From the NCBI RefSeq assembly GCF_910592395.1, contig NC_088319.1:10232001-10296000 (forward strand): DNA of 64,000 nt, read 5' to 3'. The notes beneath the pieces were generated by a model. The model did not search any database and was not told the origin of the DNA. It worked only from the letters and a program-made list of their open reading frames with translations. Made by a program: the position numbers and the translations under genes. The stretch is from Lineus longissimus. Lineage: Eukaryota; Nemertea; Pilidiophora; Heteronemertea; Lineidae. Below are positions 10,890 to 23,436 of this stretch, piece by piece; within the stretch, counting starts at the first letter, position 1; each line of letters opens with the position of its first letter.

Positions 10890-11140
10890 AAATAATAATA
10901 ATAAATAATAATGTCACGCATTTATATAGCGCTCCTCAGTAATGGAACTGTTAAAGCGCTGTGGGATATCACATTATTACCCCGGTCTCCACAGAAATCA
11001 ATCAGGGTTTTCAAGGAGCAACCAGAAGGCGCTCACTTGAACTCAACCAGTCGGGGAACCAAGCAGTGACTCGGCCGGGAGTCGAACCCACGACCTCCTG
11101 ATCATGAGGCCGACCCTCTTCCACTGCGCTACCGTGGAAT
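10890..11140 (-). mobile_element. tRNA-derived SINE
   Basis: Minus strand from 11140 begins with a tRNA-like head. The A-box-like TAGCGCAGTGG corresponds to plus 11121-11131, and B-box GGTTCGACTCC to plus 11078-11088, at tRNA-like spacing. The body ends with 'gcgctatataaatgcg' and a (TTA/ATT)n tail (plus 10891-10913), the usual SINE 3' layout, which borrows a LINE tail. It is not a functional tRNA: the anticodon region does not close properly and the unit continues about 170 bp past the tRNA part. Confidence 0.85.
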
Positions 11141-11876
11141 AGGTATCCTACATAAAACCGGTTTCGGAATCCTATGTGCTTGGTAACAGAATCCCACATA
11201 GGCTTAGCAACAGAATCTTATTCAAACGTTTGTTAACGGTATCCTGCATAGGATTGTCGCCGGAACCATTTTGACCCTCTCGGACCGATTATGGCCCTCT
11301 TTTTCGCCAGGCCGGAGATGGGACTGGTCAAATATCCGTTTCTCTTAGACACTGCAGGTTTGAGGCATGTCATATCGACATCGGTCTTTTGAACAGGATG
11401 ACCAGATTCCTTTTACTAGCTGTTTCATTTCCACTTGCTGTTCGGTTAGTACCCAGGCGAATTTCGAACGTTTCAAACTTATTATTTCATAGTTGGTGCA
11501 ATAGGAATTACCAGATTGAGTTGTTTTTTTACTAATCAACAATGGAATCCATGGATATCGTATACCTGGATGGATGCCTGACATTTCCCCTGAATCGAAA
11601 ATCCCCCGTTCAGGATTAGGTTTATTTTAGGTTGAAACTAGAATGATTCAAAACCCAACGGCGAATTCTTTCATGTTTTGGTAATGGTAACATAGCGCAG
11701 AATGTCTTTGTTCATCCCTCGTACAATTTTCGGTGGCAGATCTTAAGGAAATGGCTTCAGAAACCCGCTCCCAAAGTTAGCGTCGTGCCCCAGCCCCAAA
11801 ACATCAACAAAAAGTGAATTGTCTTGCACACTGTCCCGCATCCTAGCATAAAGTCCAGTGTAGAAGTAGTAAATGT
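11141..11876. other. No recognised feature
   Basis: A 79-codon minus-strand frame (11345-11584) is present but not recognised. Short repeated words 'aatcctatg' / 'cctacataa..' occur near 11150-11250. Confidence 0.35.
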
Positions 11877-12480
11877 TCACCTGCAAAAGATGTTGAATGT
11901 GAGCTTTTCAAACTTAAGGTTAGACCATTTACTATTTGGCACCGGCAGACTTATTTTGCAATAATCATGTTCGCCACATTTCAATTTATGCCTTTCTAAT
12001 GTAGATTTTCGGTGTCTCTTATGGACATGAAATTCTCCTTGAAATAGGATATCATTAACATTGTCGTCGTCATAGTTCTTGGAAAGGTAGAGTGGTTCAA
12101 GTATTGCCTCATAGATGCTTTTAGCCCATTCATTCTGTAACCTAAACACATGAATCTTGAGATTGTTTTTCGATCTTGGGAATATCAGTTTGAACACAGA
12201 CAGGAAAGGAGTTAATCTTGATCGTGTCCTCATACATCCTGTAGGGATTGAGGCCAGAAGAGCTAAATTCAGGCGATGTCTTGTGATCAGTGTCACTCAG
12301 ACTATGTCTTTCATTCAGACTTTTCGGCCTTTCACATGAAGTACTTTGATGGTACTTGGCCGCCAACGGACTCCATAGAAAATATTTCTGATCATTTGTT
12401 GGTACATTGATGACAGTTTTTGTTCTGAATGGTAATTTAATGTCCTCCTTTACACCTTTTGTAGGAACAGATTGCCATGT
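11877..12480 (-). pseudogene. Decayed PolB-associated mobile-element ORF (Polinton/Maverick-like)
   Basis: Two overlapping minus-strand frames, broken by a frameshift near 12150, read as one diverged protein. Its order of motifs matches the region preceding the DNA polymerase B domain in a large invertebrate mobile-element family: a 'KYFLWSPLAA' block, a '...TDIPKIEKQ' block, a 'PLYLSKN' block, then an H-rich finger-like stretch ending in 'CKISLP' and a 'LKFEKL' block. These proteins are typical of Polinton/Maverick-type elements and related virus-derived sequences. The polymerase catalytic region itself was not found downstream. I compare the family from memory, so the superfamily assignment is tentative; that the copy is dead (frameshift, truncation) is seen directly. 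Confidence 0.5.
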
Positions 12481-14598
12481 CGCAAGACTATTACATTACC
12501 TTCCTCTCCTCAATCTGTGCCTTTATGTAATGCAATCTATACTATAATGCGCGTTGTGGCCGCTAAATAGGAGGCGATTTTTGTTTCAAAATTGGGCCTC
12601 GAAAATGCGTCGAATTCTTGCAACTTTTGGTTTCGTAGGCGTGGATCATAAGTAAGAGTGTCACTGAGGGTGTCATATGTCGAATATCTTCGTGGTTTTA
12701 GAATAAATAACAACTTTTCAGAGAGCACGTCGACTGGAGAGCTCCGCTCATTCTCAAAAGCATGCACAAACTTCACGCATATTCTCCCTGCCACATCAGT
12801 ATTAGCTTCCAGCACGTATGTAGTGCTATACAACCTGGTCCATGGTGCAGGGTATTAGCAGGGAGATTAATGATTAGCCTGTTCTATTTTAGTTCTATTC
12901 GAGAAACACTGACCTGAGTGATAAGGCAAATTCTGCAGAGTGGCCTACCGGAACATGTAGTCAGGGTATCAATAAACAGTTATGCCAGGATGGACAAAAT
13001 ATGTAGAGTGGCCAGCGCTTGCTCTTTGTTTTATTCTTTACTGACTGATGTTGTCAGTTTGAAATGCGTTCTGCATCTCTCCATGCGCCTGGCTTTGGTC
13101 AGACAGTGGCATTGGGTACGGGAGTGGGTAGGTGATATGCCTGATATGTGAGGGCCTTATTTGGAACAGGACCTGCTGTCACTGGTCTCAACGCATTGTG
13201 CAAAATAGCGTACTCCAATCAATCTATTGGGGGTTGCATGTAGATAGCAGCAATAAGTCCCTAAATGCAGTTAATTTCGTGTTTAACCTTTAATAAAACT
13301 TCAGTAACGTTAGAGATTTAATGTAGCTTAATCATCGTGCCCATTTAACTAATGTATATTACATTTCAACTTTGCCCGCTCCATGGGTATATGCTAGTAT
13401 TTATTAATCAGCGCTCAAATTGCCTGGTTCCCTGAAATTATGCTTTCCATTGGTGATTGTATTGGATGGGTGACCTTTCACCAAATCTGCAAAATCCGGC
13501 CTTAACTGACATGCTAATTTTGTGATGGTAATCATATAGTATGAATAGTACCTCTTCCAACTCGTCGCTGTACTCATAAACCTGTTTTGCTGGCTTGCTA
13601 ATTTTCAGGCGAATAGCTTACCGAATTCTTTTACCACTTCAACTCCCTCGGCATTTTTATGTTCTCCAATTCCTCAGTCTCAAATCAAATGCAAGTTTCT
13701 TATCCAGTACCTTCAATCCTGAAAGGACGTTGGCCTTTTTCATGATTGGGCCAGAGCGTGGTGCATCTAATCTGGTTTGATGGCCTTTGGTTTTCCTGTG
13801 AGCGGCCATGGCCGTTTGGAGGATGAAATGAACTTGTCAAATGTTGGGCAGTGCACTTTCCGATTTCAGATAATCCATCTTGACCCTCAATGTATTGACA
13901 TTGCTAAGCTTTACAGGCAACGCGCGTTAATCCCTTGACGAAAATTACAGCATGCATTTGTATGCAATCTATTTCAAGCTGACGGCATATGGTAACAAGT
14001 CAGCGTGATGCCACTGACCATCGCTATTGCTCGATCAGCGGTCTGATATCTCGACAAGTGCAACATTTTTGTGTCTCATTCAAAAAACACAATATGCTTT
14101 TCGTTGAAACTTACGCAGTGTCTAGAGAAGATTGAAAGGGCAAACCTTGTGAAGTTATTTTGAAATCAAGCTCATATTAACAGCGCAGTGGCCTTGGAAA
14201 GTGAGGTCTGTGTGATCGAAAACATCGGGTTCACCATATACTGCTCTGTTTACCGCATAGAGATAGTGTACATTGCAAACGGCAGAATCAGCTCAAATTT
14301 GGGTGAGGTGCACTGTAAAGTGAGGTGTGCGACAGAAAAATAACACGTATTGGGCGGAGGTAACGGAGGCAACACCGCTGGAAGCATGGTTTTGATGCGT
14401 TGTTGCTTAACTGTAGTGATACTATGATGTGATTTACAACTTTGCGGAAATACGTCCGTTTTTAATTGTTGATTACAAATGTAAAGCTCAAATTTTCCAT
14501 TTTTGATTAGATTTATTATAAAATCGCTCTTTTAATCGCGTCAGACTGGCCAACTGCCGAAGACGTTTTGAAAAACCCGCACTAAGTCACGTGGCCTC
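12481..14598. other. Mostly featureless; one unassigned 98-codon frame
   Basis: A minus-strand open frame at 12537-12833 could be a further upstream piece of the decayed element at 11.9-12.5 kb, but no motif supports it and its first codon is TTG. From 12.9 to 14.6 kb I see no repeat partner and no gene. The stretch just upstream of 14599 is the presumed promoter of the P2X7-like gene and includes a CRE-like TGACGTCA at 14600-14607 that overlaps the start codon. Confidence 0.35.
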
Positions 14599-16987
14599 AT
14601 GACGTCACAACATGAACAAGTCAGTGAATCTGAGTGTCCGTCCTGCTCTGATATTTCCGATTATCCAGAGGATGAGGAGGTGGAATCTGGTTCCACGGAG
14701 AGGTCTGATGACGAGGGGCCAGATATCGACATCTTTGTGCCCTATCAGTTTGAACCAGATTATGGGGAGGACGAGTTCTCGAAGTTGTGTTCCGGCGGAG
14801 CATCAGGAGGAGATGAACCACCGGCTGGTGACCTCTTGACTCGAACTTCTTGGTGAGAATACGAAGTGACCTGGGCCTATAAATATAATGGAGACTTGTA
14901 TAACCAGTGTCTAACACACCACTGGCCTATGGCATGTTTTTCTCGTGCAGCTAGCATGCAAAAATTGCAAGCATCACGACTGCATCATCATTCATCATCA
15001 TTCATCATCATGGGCATGGCATTGAATTGATTGTTTGTATTGTACTTGTAGCCTAGGCCTGTAGTGTATGTATTGTATTGGTAGCCTACACTCCATGCAG
15101 TATTAGTGGGCCTAGAAGTGGGAGCATTGTCACTCCTCGGATTTAAGACTAGCCAAGTATAATGTAGGCCTGCTGCACTCTGCTTAGCCTTGCCTTGTGC
15201 CTAAATTGTACCAGTTAGGCTAGTGAAGAATAATTGACAAGGTATAGAGAGGTTGGCCTATGCCTAAGGTACATGTATGATGTACCAGTAGTAGGTAGTG
15301 TGAATAAAACTAAATGGATTGCTCCCAATCAAGGTTTGTCCATGCCAGGAGCTGTGTTTTTTTACAATAATGAATATTTTATGTTGTTAGAAATTGAATT
15401 TTTTAGTAAGTGTTTACTGTTATGTTCTGTGTTCGGAAAAAAAATTTAACGTTTACCGTGGCCTGATTTCAGATATTGCTTAGTGGAAAGTGGAAGAAGT
15501 AAGTTTTTTGTAGTCTCTCAACTTGCGCAGCAATTTTTGTTGTGAACTTCCTAGTCTGGTGTAGGGTGCACCCTGTCATGTAATTTCTTTGAAAGAATGA
15601 TATTAGATAACATGTATGTTTTGTGGTAGTGGTAGTTGCATGCATTTAACATATCACCCAAAGCTTTATTTGTTTTCACCTTGTATATTATGCTAAGCTA
15701 ACTGTCTTGCACGTAATTTCTATACCGTAGTGTATGTGGTGACTGTTACTATTCTTATACACACGACCCGCACAATTCGTCTACTGGCCTATTAAGAAGG
15801 TACAAGATAGCAATATGAAGAAATGACCATGCCTGAATACAAGACAAGTGGAAGATAACTAGGATTCAGATGATGTGCCATGTTTGCCCACTGTGGAGTA
15901 GATGAATAACTTATAACCAGAGAAACAAGATGAAGTACAAGATCACTATCAGTATTAGAAGACTTGCGCAATCCTCGTACTAGTATCCCTTCTGTCACCC
16001 ATCCTCCAGCTTTCCTGTCGTTTGTTTTCCCCTCAGAGAATGCTGTTCTGCTGAAGTCATACTACAAGGGTCACATTCTCAACCTCTGGGTCAACTCTCC
16101 TCTTTGCTCATGACTTGATCGAGCATAGGTTTGAATTGGTTCATAGGATTGGGTACTTTCTGCATGACCACTGTGATTGCTTGTGGTATTTTACGCCTCA
16201 AAATTCATTTGCTTAAACCAAGTTTTAAAACATAGTACATGTTTAGGTAACCTGCTTCACTGTCGTGTCTGTAGTGCAAGGCCTGAACGTTCATGGACAC
16301 TAGCACGACTTCAATATTGTTTACAGAGGAGAGTGTTTTCAAATCAATTTTTGTCTCCATGGAACTGTGTTGAAACCAGCTTGAATTGAAAATATCTCAA
16401 GGATTAATTTGTTAGATTAGAATGTAATTCTCTGACTGACGTCATTGGCAATCGATGACATATTAGTATATAAATGATGAATGGAGAATTTATGTTTCAG
16501 TGTCACTCATGACTAAATCAATTTTGTCTTCAACCATCAAATGAAATGGTGAAGCGATCTCATCTCACGTCAATTTATAGAATTGTCATTTTTCAGTTGC
16601 ATGTTACTTAGGAATTTTAAAGATATGTATAGAAGTCAGTATCAGTATGGTATTTTATGCATACATGTATAAAAAAAGGCTTCCACAAAACTCTTCAATT
16701 CAACATAAAAAGCAATGGCATAAAATTGTATTTCATACATTTCTATTCAGGTGTCAGTGTGGGAATTGCAAAATAATGCCCAAAATGGTGGAGTGCCGCT
16801 GCTGCCACAGCATTGACAAGATCCGGGAAAAACTAAATGCTGTGGATGTTGAGGGAGCACCATTTAAGTGCATCACGGACCACCCATGATTCACGCAAGG
16901 TTGCTTGTCAGTATTTGCCCTTCAGATTGCCTATTCAGGTTACAAGCAACAGTATGGCGCACATGCCAAGGAGGGGACACTTAACGA
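14599..16987 (+). pseudogene. P2X7 intracellular-domain protein, two exons, in-frame stop
   Basis: Exon 1 (14599-14852) starts at ATG, is acidic and Ser-rich, and carries 'IFVPYQFEPDY', close to the 'PYxFEP' element seen near the N-terminus of this invertebrate family. It ends at donor TG|gtgaga. Exon 2 (16751-16987) follows a 1.9-kb intron with acceptor ttctattcag. Joining them makes W-C-x-C-G-N-C, then 'KIMPKMVECRCCHSI', 'KCITDHP' and 'FALQIAYSGYKQQYG', the zinc-binding core related to the P2X7 C-terminal ballast domain, and ends at donor GA|gtaagg. One codon is wrong: TGA at 16887-16889 sits where the family has Gly in 'HPGF', so the frame stops early. No third exon (the usual Arg/Trp-rich 'AYRQ..W.WG' part) was found before the repeat block at 17262. 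Most likely a recent pseudogene; sequencing error or allelic null are alternatives. Confidence 0.75.
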
Positions 16988-17261
16988 GTAAGGGACCGTC
17001 TCATGAATATATATGAACCAAGTGTATGTTTTTTCACTATGATTCAAATCATGACATGGAACTTTGCGAGCGCTCACAAACTTTGCAGGCTGGCCAAGTT
17101 GCAATATTTTTGCGAGGACTTTGCGAGGTCTTCGTAAATACCGCATCGCAAAATTAGCGTGCCGCAAACCCATCGCAAACCCATCGCAAACACGGAGCAA
17201 CGAAAATTTTGCGATACATTCGTAAACATGGCCCCTGATCGCTTTCATTGCTCATACACTA
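16988..17261. other. Spacer rich in TTTGCGA / TCGCAAA words
   Basis: Several copies of TTTGCGAG and its complement TCGCAAA between about 17050 and 17225 make the stretch partly self-complementary. It may be a decayed foldback. No exon of the P2X7-like gene seen. Confidence 0.4.
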
Positions 17262-17780
17262 GACGCAAGGGCCCAACGCGCCGCGTAGCGGCAAAAAAGC
17301 GAAGCTGGCGAAACATTTATAACGGGTCACCGTCACTTATTATTGGACTTATAGCGCATTTACGGGGTTGCAACTATTTTGCTTTATAGTGTCACCAGGA
17401 AAGAAAAGCATGCGACCTAACGCCGATCTATTTCTATAAAGTGATAATTGGAAGGTATATAGTAGGAAATATCAATAAAATAATCATTCCATGTCGTCTT
17501 TTGAGGGCATTTTTGATTGTAAAAAATATATGTGTACGTCACCGTAGTCTCTGCAATGATAATTTTATCAGAGCAGTCTCGCGCAAGTAGAAGTTCTTTA
17601 CCTATTAGTTCTTCACTTATTAGTCTCAACGTCTGGCGCAAAGCCAGACGTTTTCCATTACGATTTCACTACGATGTTTGACAAGAAGGAGCAGTGCGCG
17701 AGATATGCTAATGAGCAGACTTCCCTCGCTTGAGTTTCTGAAGAATGTTCCATATCGCGCTAAGCTCATCACTGCTGATT
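17262..17780. repeat. Dispersed repeat block, copy 2 of 7693-8190
   Basis: Near-identical to 7693-8190, including the small hairpin 'cgtctggcgcaaagccagacg' centred near 17640. It diverges after about 17780. Confidence 0.8.
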
Positions 17781-18560
17781 ATGACAGGCGTGCAACGGTA
17801 GGTATCTGCTCCCCAACTTCCACCCTAATACGGTACAATAAGTTACCATTTGATGGGAATGGGACAATGCCCTCACTGTGTATGGAGTCATAGGGATAAG
17901 AAGACATTATTCATTAGTGTTGGTACAAGTGATTTTGCCCAAAAAGCATGCGCATTCAAAAAACAAAATATGCAAGGTATCACGTACATGACCATGACGA
18001 CGTGCAGAAAGTGCACTGGCCAGTGCATACCCTATGGCTATGTACTAGTAAACATGGTAAACATGGTAAACATGAACAACATCATTATTCATCGGCAGTT
18101 CATTTTACTCCGAGCTTTTCCTGAAACATATAGCCATGATGATTAGGCCTACCATGTACCATGACCAATAACAGCACTAGATCATGTAGATGTCAACAAG
18201 TTCACATGAACCGTATAATCCCGCATGGCGCATGTGGGGCATGCGTCTAAACCAAAGCCCCAAAATCACTTGTTTTGGTCTATTTCAGTTGTGTTTCCCC
18301 CGTCTCCCAGTCCATAATACATTTACAGTTTACAATCCCCGATCATGGCCCAACAAAAGGTCCTCGGTTGACTAAAGGAACACAACTGTTCAATGGATTT
18401 ATAGTTGAATGCGATCAAACTACGTCTTTTCAATCGTGGATTGTAAATTTAACCCCATGGGCCTAGGGAAGGCCCTATAACAATACTTTCGACACAGTTA
18501 TTATCTCCGCTGCCTCCACCATGTTACACAGAGTGCTCACTGCTGATTCTAAAATGCGCC
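17781..18560. other. No recognised feature
   Basis: Contains a short 'aacatggtaaacatggtaaac' tandem near 18050. ORFs of 60-98 codons are present but none is recognised. Confidence 0.35.
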
Positions 18561-18596
18561 ACCTAGTCAAAACAGGACATATGTTCTTCCAGGAAT

Positions 18597-19390
18597 AGAT
18601 CTCTTTCCAGTATTTCGTCATTCCACTATCGTCATCACCTCATCATACTTTCATTGACATTACAGGCACACATCCACAGAGCACTCTTCAAATCATCTAG
18701 TGGTTATCCAACTAGGATTATAAAGGTAATTTCTTAGCCCCGCACAGTGGGTTTCAGTCTTGATAAAGGGCCACTATTGCTAGCAGCTAGGTAGGCAAGA
18801 TAAAGTTAGCCGAAGTAGCCGATAGGGGTCTCTCACCCCTCAAAGTCGTCACAACTATTCAAGCTTGTACAAGGAATACATGCAGCGCTGACTCTAACAA
18901 GACCCAATGGGAATGTCGCACAGTCATCTGTCAAAAACAAGACCTATGTTGTAGTATGATCTCTTGCCAATATTTAATAATTGCACTATCGTCATCACCT
19001 CATCATACTTCATTGACATTACAGGCACACATTGACATAGACCACTGTTGCAATCAACAACACAGTCGCTATCCAAGTAGCATTATAGAGGTAATTATCA
19101 TTATCATACCTCATTAGCATGTGAACCAATCGCGTCGCGTCCTTTGCGATCACGGCAAAGCCTCATGGAATAATGTCTTTCACCGTTGAATAATTTTTCA
19201 TATTCCATGCCTACAACTTCAATTTCTTCATATTCCATGGCTAGAAGTTCAATACTAATATAATATCCAAGATAAAGTTACAAGAAGTAGTCAATAGGGG
19301 TCTCTCACCTCTCACTGTATGTCCACACTATTCACGCTTGTACGAGGAATACATTCAATGCTGAATCTAACAACACCCAGTGCCCTTACT
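18597..19390. repeat. Local tandem duplication of about 0.36-0.47 kb
   Basis: 'actatcgtcatcacctcatc' at about 18626 recurs at about 18987. 'ataggggtctctcacc' at about 18821 recurs at about 19295. The second copy carries roughly 110 bp extra around 19090-19250, where 'catattccatg' is itself duplicated. No gene seen. Confidence 0.65.
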
Positions 19391-19614
19391 CTGTATATTA
19401 GTCACTGGAAGATGGCCCATTTCACTCCTTACTTCTACTTCACCTATAGTCTCATTGCAAACGCCTCAGTTCTATGATATCACATTCACTTTCAGCTGTC
19501 ATGCAACGCAACAACTGTGCTATCTGCCATCGCACATCAACGAAGAAGTGCAGCCGCCCACATTCCACCTCACGTCTGTCCGACCAGCTGCAATCCTCGA
19601 GGACGCCTCACTGT

Positions 19615-20407
19615 ACCACGATTTCACTACGATGTTTGACAAGAAGGAGCAGTGCGCGAGATAGGCTAATGAGCAGACTTCCCTCGCTTGAGTTTCGGAA
19701 GAATGTTCCGTATCGCGCTAAGCTGACCACTGCTGACCATGACAGGCGTGCATTGGACTGGTACAGGTTGGAATTGAACATTGAATATGCTGGTGGTGAC
19801 GCTTTCTGATGAGAAGTTGGTCGTGACTGATGCAGTATCCTTGGACTTGTCCACAGCATCGTTCAATCATTGCTCTCTGAGCTGCCTTGATTCTGTACTT
19901 ACCCAAATACTAAGACCAAATGCCTCTTGACTGTGCTTTAAGAGAGACTGGCGCCATGCCTAGAGATATGACTGACCCCTATTGGCAAATTTGTATGACT
20001 TTATCTTGCCTACCTAGCTGCTGCCTATAGTCTCCCTTTAACTGCGGAACACTTCAAAGTCGATAAAATGCCATGTTCCACCTTTTAATGTGTTCAGACT
20101 GCCATTTTCAAAATAATCAAGTCAGGACACTGCCTTCTCGTCTCATAATAAATTTTGCTTTCCTCAATAATAACATTTCTTCTTCTTCAATGCTTTCATC
20201 ATTCCAAACTTCTCCTCCTCTGACTTTTACAGGGGTACAGTCATGGCAATCAAAACCCAAATACTGAGACCAAATGCCTGTTGACTGTGCTTTAAGAGAG
20301 ACTGGCGCCATGCCTAGTCTCTCTTAAAGCACAGTCAACAGACACCAACCCCCTCAGACTCAGAAACCACAAACGCCCAACCCTTCCTGCTACCTTAATA
20401 CTTCTGG
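19615..20407. repeat. Dispersed repeat, third copy with insertion
   Basis: 19615-19965 matches 8085-8435 (stops before the right hairpin arm). 19966-20261 is unrelated intervening sequence. 20262-20407 matches 8370-8515, including the hairpin at 20278-20341. Confidence 0.7.
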
Positions 20408-20797
20408 ATACGGCAACCTTGTACAGGTCGCCGTACTATGTAGAGCATTCTGCACTATGAAGGCATTTTGTAATGCTAAACCTCTCATATAAGGGATTCC
20501 CACACTATTAATGAAACACCCGTGTTTTGTTCAAGTCAAAGTTTTAGCGAATTTCGAAGCTTACGGAAAACTTATCACTGCATCATAATGCAGCATTACA
20601 AAATCTCTTAATTAATCAACTCGGCAATATTTCCATTTTTAAAGGGAATATGGGAAGGAGTTTCACTAAAAATGAATATGAGTTTTCTATCACTAGGAAA
20701 TGGATATAAAATTCAGCAATGGTTTACATTTCAGAAGAAGTTCGGTTGCCATAATTATGACGATGTCCCTACCAAGAGCAGGTTAAATCCAGAAACG

Positions 20798-21491
20798 TAG
20801 TCCTACCAGAAAGTAAATGTCCACCGTTTTTTTTAAATTTCACAGAGATAAAATAAGATATTTGAATGCAGTTTTCATCAGAGTATGGTATATTTAGTTG
20901 GTCATATATCTGCTGTATTTGGATGCACCTAATTCCATCCCTTCATTATGTAACAAACATTTTAAAAAGGTCCTAAAATCACTTTTCTTATTTCATGTGC
21001 GTTTTCTAAATTCAAATGAGCCCATGAACTGTGCTTTATGATCATAATTTTTTGGCACTTGCAATTCCATACAGTGTGTACGATAGTCATGACAAATGCA
21101 CATTTTTGCTGAGGATTTTTTTTAACCTTTTTAATCTCTTCCATATCCTTTGATAAATACCCCCTTAATCCTTCATGTATGAGCTGAGTTGGCCATAAAG
21201 ACTCTAACTGACTGCATTGCTGACTATGTGGGGTGTTCTCAAAGGTCACCAGCTGTCTGAAAAAACAATCACCTGTAGCGAGCTTAAACTAATCTTCAGA
21301 ATGAAAGAATTCAGCTGGAATTTAAATTGCCTGATACATAATGAAGATACAGGATTAGCTGGGTCCAAATACAACAGATACATGACCAACTAGATATACC
21401 ATTATCTGCAGAAAACCGCATTCAATTATCTTATTCTATCTCTGTAACATTTAAAGAAACTTGTGGACATTTACTTTCTGGTAGGATTGTA
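20798..21491. mobile_element. Tc1/mariner-type TIR element without transposase
   Basis: 694 bp including terminal TA on both sides. The left end TAGTCCTACCAGAAAG and, reversed, the right end TACAATCCTACCAGAAAG start inverted repeats of about 150 bp that continue through 'taaatgtccac' and 'cagagtatggtatat'. A related end at 60986 starts TACAGTCCTACCAG, giving the consensus TA + CAGTCCTACC; CAGT termini and a TA target are typical of Tc1/mariner. No transposase ORF inside. Confidence 0.75.
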
Positions 21492-21561
21492 CAAGGCTGA
21501 TTTCACAATGTGAACACGTTTTACAAATATACCTTGATAACATTAGAAAATCAATTTATAA

Positions 21562-21837
21562 CTCACACAACGTAGTGAGTGTAATGGTTACGTGTGTATA
21601 AAGTGTAAACAAAATTCATATATCCATCATGTCCATCGAATCTGAAAAAAATTGTGCAGACCCATGACAATTCCGGTTCCGGTACAGTTTGTTGCATTCC
21701 ATACGGGCCGCGCTTGCCGATCCTGCTTTCACGACGCACCGCAACCACAGTTACCATGATTCCCATTAGTTCATGACGTCATGAGCCATTGACCATTCAC
21801 GCAAGTAGATTTATTCACACCGGCGCCACTGTCCTGA
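21562..21837. repeat. Local repeat shared with 23083-23416
   Basis: 'cacaacgtagtgagtgt' through 'ttattcacaccggcgcc' recurs at 23091-23388 with a few indels. The downstream copy continues only about 30 bp into the LINE end that follows here. Confidence 0.75.
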
Positions 21838-22210
21838 AGTGCGGGTGTGGGACATCATTTGAGGATGTTTCTCACTTCCTTGCGACATGCCCGATATATA
21901 CCGCTCAATGCCAGTTATGATACGAGTAATCTCCATTTTCTGTCTGTGTCGGATCTGACTAAAATGTATCTAGAAAATCCTTCACCTCCCTCTGCTGAGA
22001 TAATCAATGAGTTCTTTGTACAGCGTAACTCTGTATTGCCCTGATTCCATTGGCATTATTATGATTTTTTTTTTAAATAGATGTGAGCTTATTCTGTATA
22101 CCCTGTAATTTCTTATGATATATTTTGTAATAATTATTGCATGTTACCGTTGGCCCCTAGTGGGCGTTTTTAGTGTAATAAAAGAATTTGAATTTGAATT
22201 TGAATTTGTA
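21790..22210 (+). mobile_element. LINE 3' end with (GAATTT)n tail
   Basis: A short plus-strand frame reads 'LKCGCGTSFEDVSHFLATC', the C-x-C...H-x4-C tail of a non-LTR reverse transcriptase, and stops soon after. The 3' UTR ends 'gtgtaataaaag' followed by (AATTTG)n at about 22186-22209. This is a 5'-truncated copy with no RT catalytic core. Confidence 0.75.
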
Positions 22211-22269
22211 TCTAAAAATCGTCTGCTAGAACATACAAGACAAAACAACGTCGGCGGAGACTGTTGTGA

Positions 22270-23075
22270 CATTTCATTGCAGACAAAGAAAACGTCCTCT
22301 TCTTCTCGATTTACGTACTTTACTTCAAAAAAGACAGTTTTAACACTACTGCACAAATATAGAGTGGTCTTAAAGTTCCATTTGGATAGAGATTTGACGG
22401 ACTGATTTGGAAATTCATTCCAACCATGCAACTGTTTCAGAAATGAGAAAAAAGCTCCTGGGTGTCATGACATGCATGATGTGTCTTGCCTCTGCATTTT
22501 TGTACTCAGACATGTCAGAGGGTTTTCAACTTTCATATCATCATTGAAGAAATAATTCATTCCAATCTACAAGTATATCAATCACATCAATCATTTATTT
22601 AAAAATCGTCTGCTAGGACATGCAGGACAACGTCGGTGGAGACAGTTGTGACATTTCAATTTTCATTGCATAGAGATTTGACGGACTGATTTGGAAATTC
22701 ATTCCAACCATGCAACTGTTTCAGAAATGAGAAAAAGTTCCTGGGTGTCATGACATGCATTTAATTATTATTTCACCACAAAGAGCTGCTTCTGTCAGCA
22801 GATATGAGACAGCTACCGGGGCGGGGACTATTTCTTTATGGGGCCTTATTGTTCAGCGTCTCCAACGAATTCTATTTTTAGAGTCCAATGCCATGGGGGG
22901 GGGGGGGGGCCTTCCCCCTAATGTACTGACTAAAACCTGTCACTTTCAGCGAACTGGGGAGGGGGTTTGGGGGACTCATCCCCCAATGTACTGGCTAAAT
23001 ATGTCAGAAGGACGGGGGTTGGGGGGCTCCCCCATGTCAAACAGTTACAAGTGTGAGTTCACTAGAGATTGCTCT
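22270..23075. repeat. Local duplication, copy 1
   Basis: Partner of 23754-24545. Shared blocks in order: 'cttcttctcgatttacgtac', 'ggtgtcatgacatgcat', 'ccggggcggggacta', and a G-rich block with 'gggggactcatcccccaatg'. Within each copy the motif 'cgtctgctaggacat' and the 'ggactgatttggaaattc' block occur twice, so the unit is itself an older duplication. No credible gene; the G-rich ORFs are low-complexity. Confidence 0.8.
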
Positions 23076-23082
23076 TTACATA

Positions 23083-23416
23083 TTAACTCGCACAACGTAG
23101 TGAGTGTGATGGTTACGTATGTATAATAAGTGTAAACAAAATTCATATATCCATCATGTCCATCGAATCTGAAAAAAATTGTGCAGACCAATGACAATTC
23201 TGGTTCCGGTACAGTTTGTCGCATTCCATACGGGCCGCGCGTTGGCCGATCCTGCATTCACGACGCACCGCAACCACAGTTACCACGTCGGACGTGATTC
23301 CCATTGTTTCCTTTCTCGTGACGCAATTATTTCATGACGTCATGAGCCATTGACCATTCACACAAGTAGATTTATTCACACCGGCGCCACTGAAGTGCGG
23401 GTGTGGGACATCATGT
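23083..23416. repeat. Local repeat, second copy of 21562-21837
   Basis: Contains 'cacaacgtagtgagtgt' and 'tgacgtcatgagccattg', as in the first copy, with small insertions near 23292-23330. It ends inside the LINE-derived 'gtgtgggacatcat'. Confidence 0.7.
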
Positions 23417-23436
23417 ATTTAAAAATCGTCTGCTAG

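Noticed and set aside
10890-11140. Functional tRNA gene on the minus strand
   Set aside because: A and B boxes are present, but the cloverleaf does not close and the unit has a SINE body and an (ATT)n tail.
16887-16889. TGA read as selenocysteine in the P2X7-like protein
   Set aside because: The position is Gly in the family, a single-base change explains it, and no SECIS element can be claimed.
22755-23126. G-rich 'zinc-finger-like' ORFs at 22.8 and 24.2 kb
   Set aside because: Driven by poly-G and GGGGG runs in a duplicated non-coding block; frames differ between copies.
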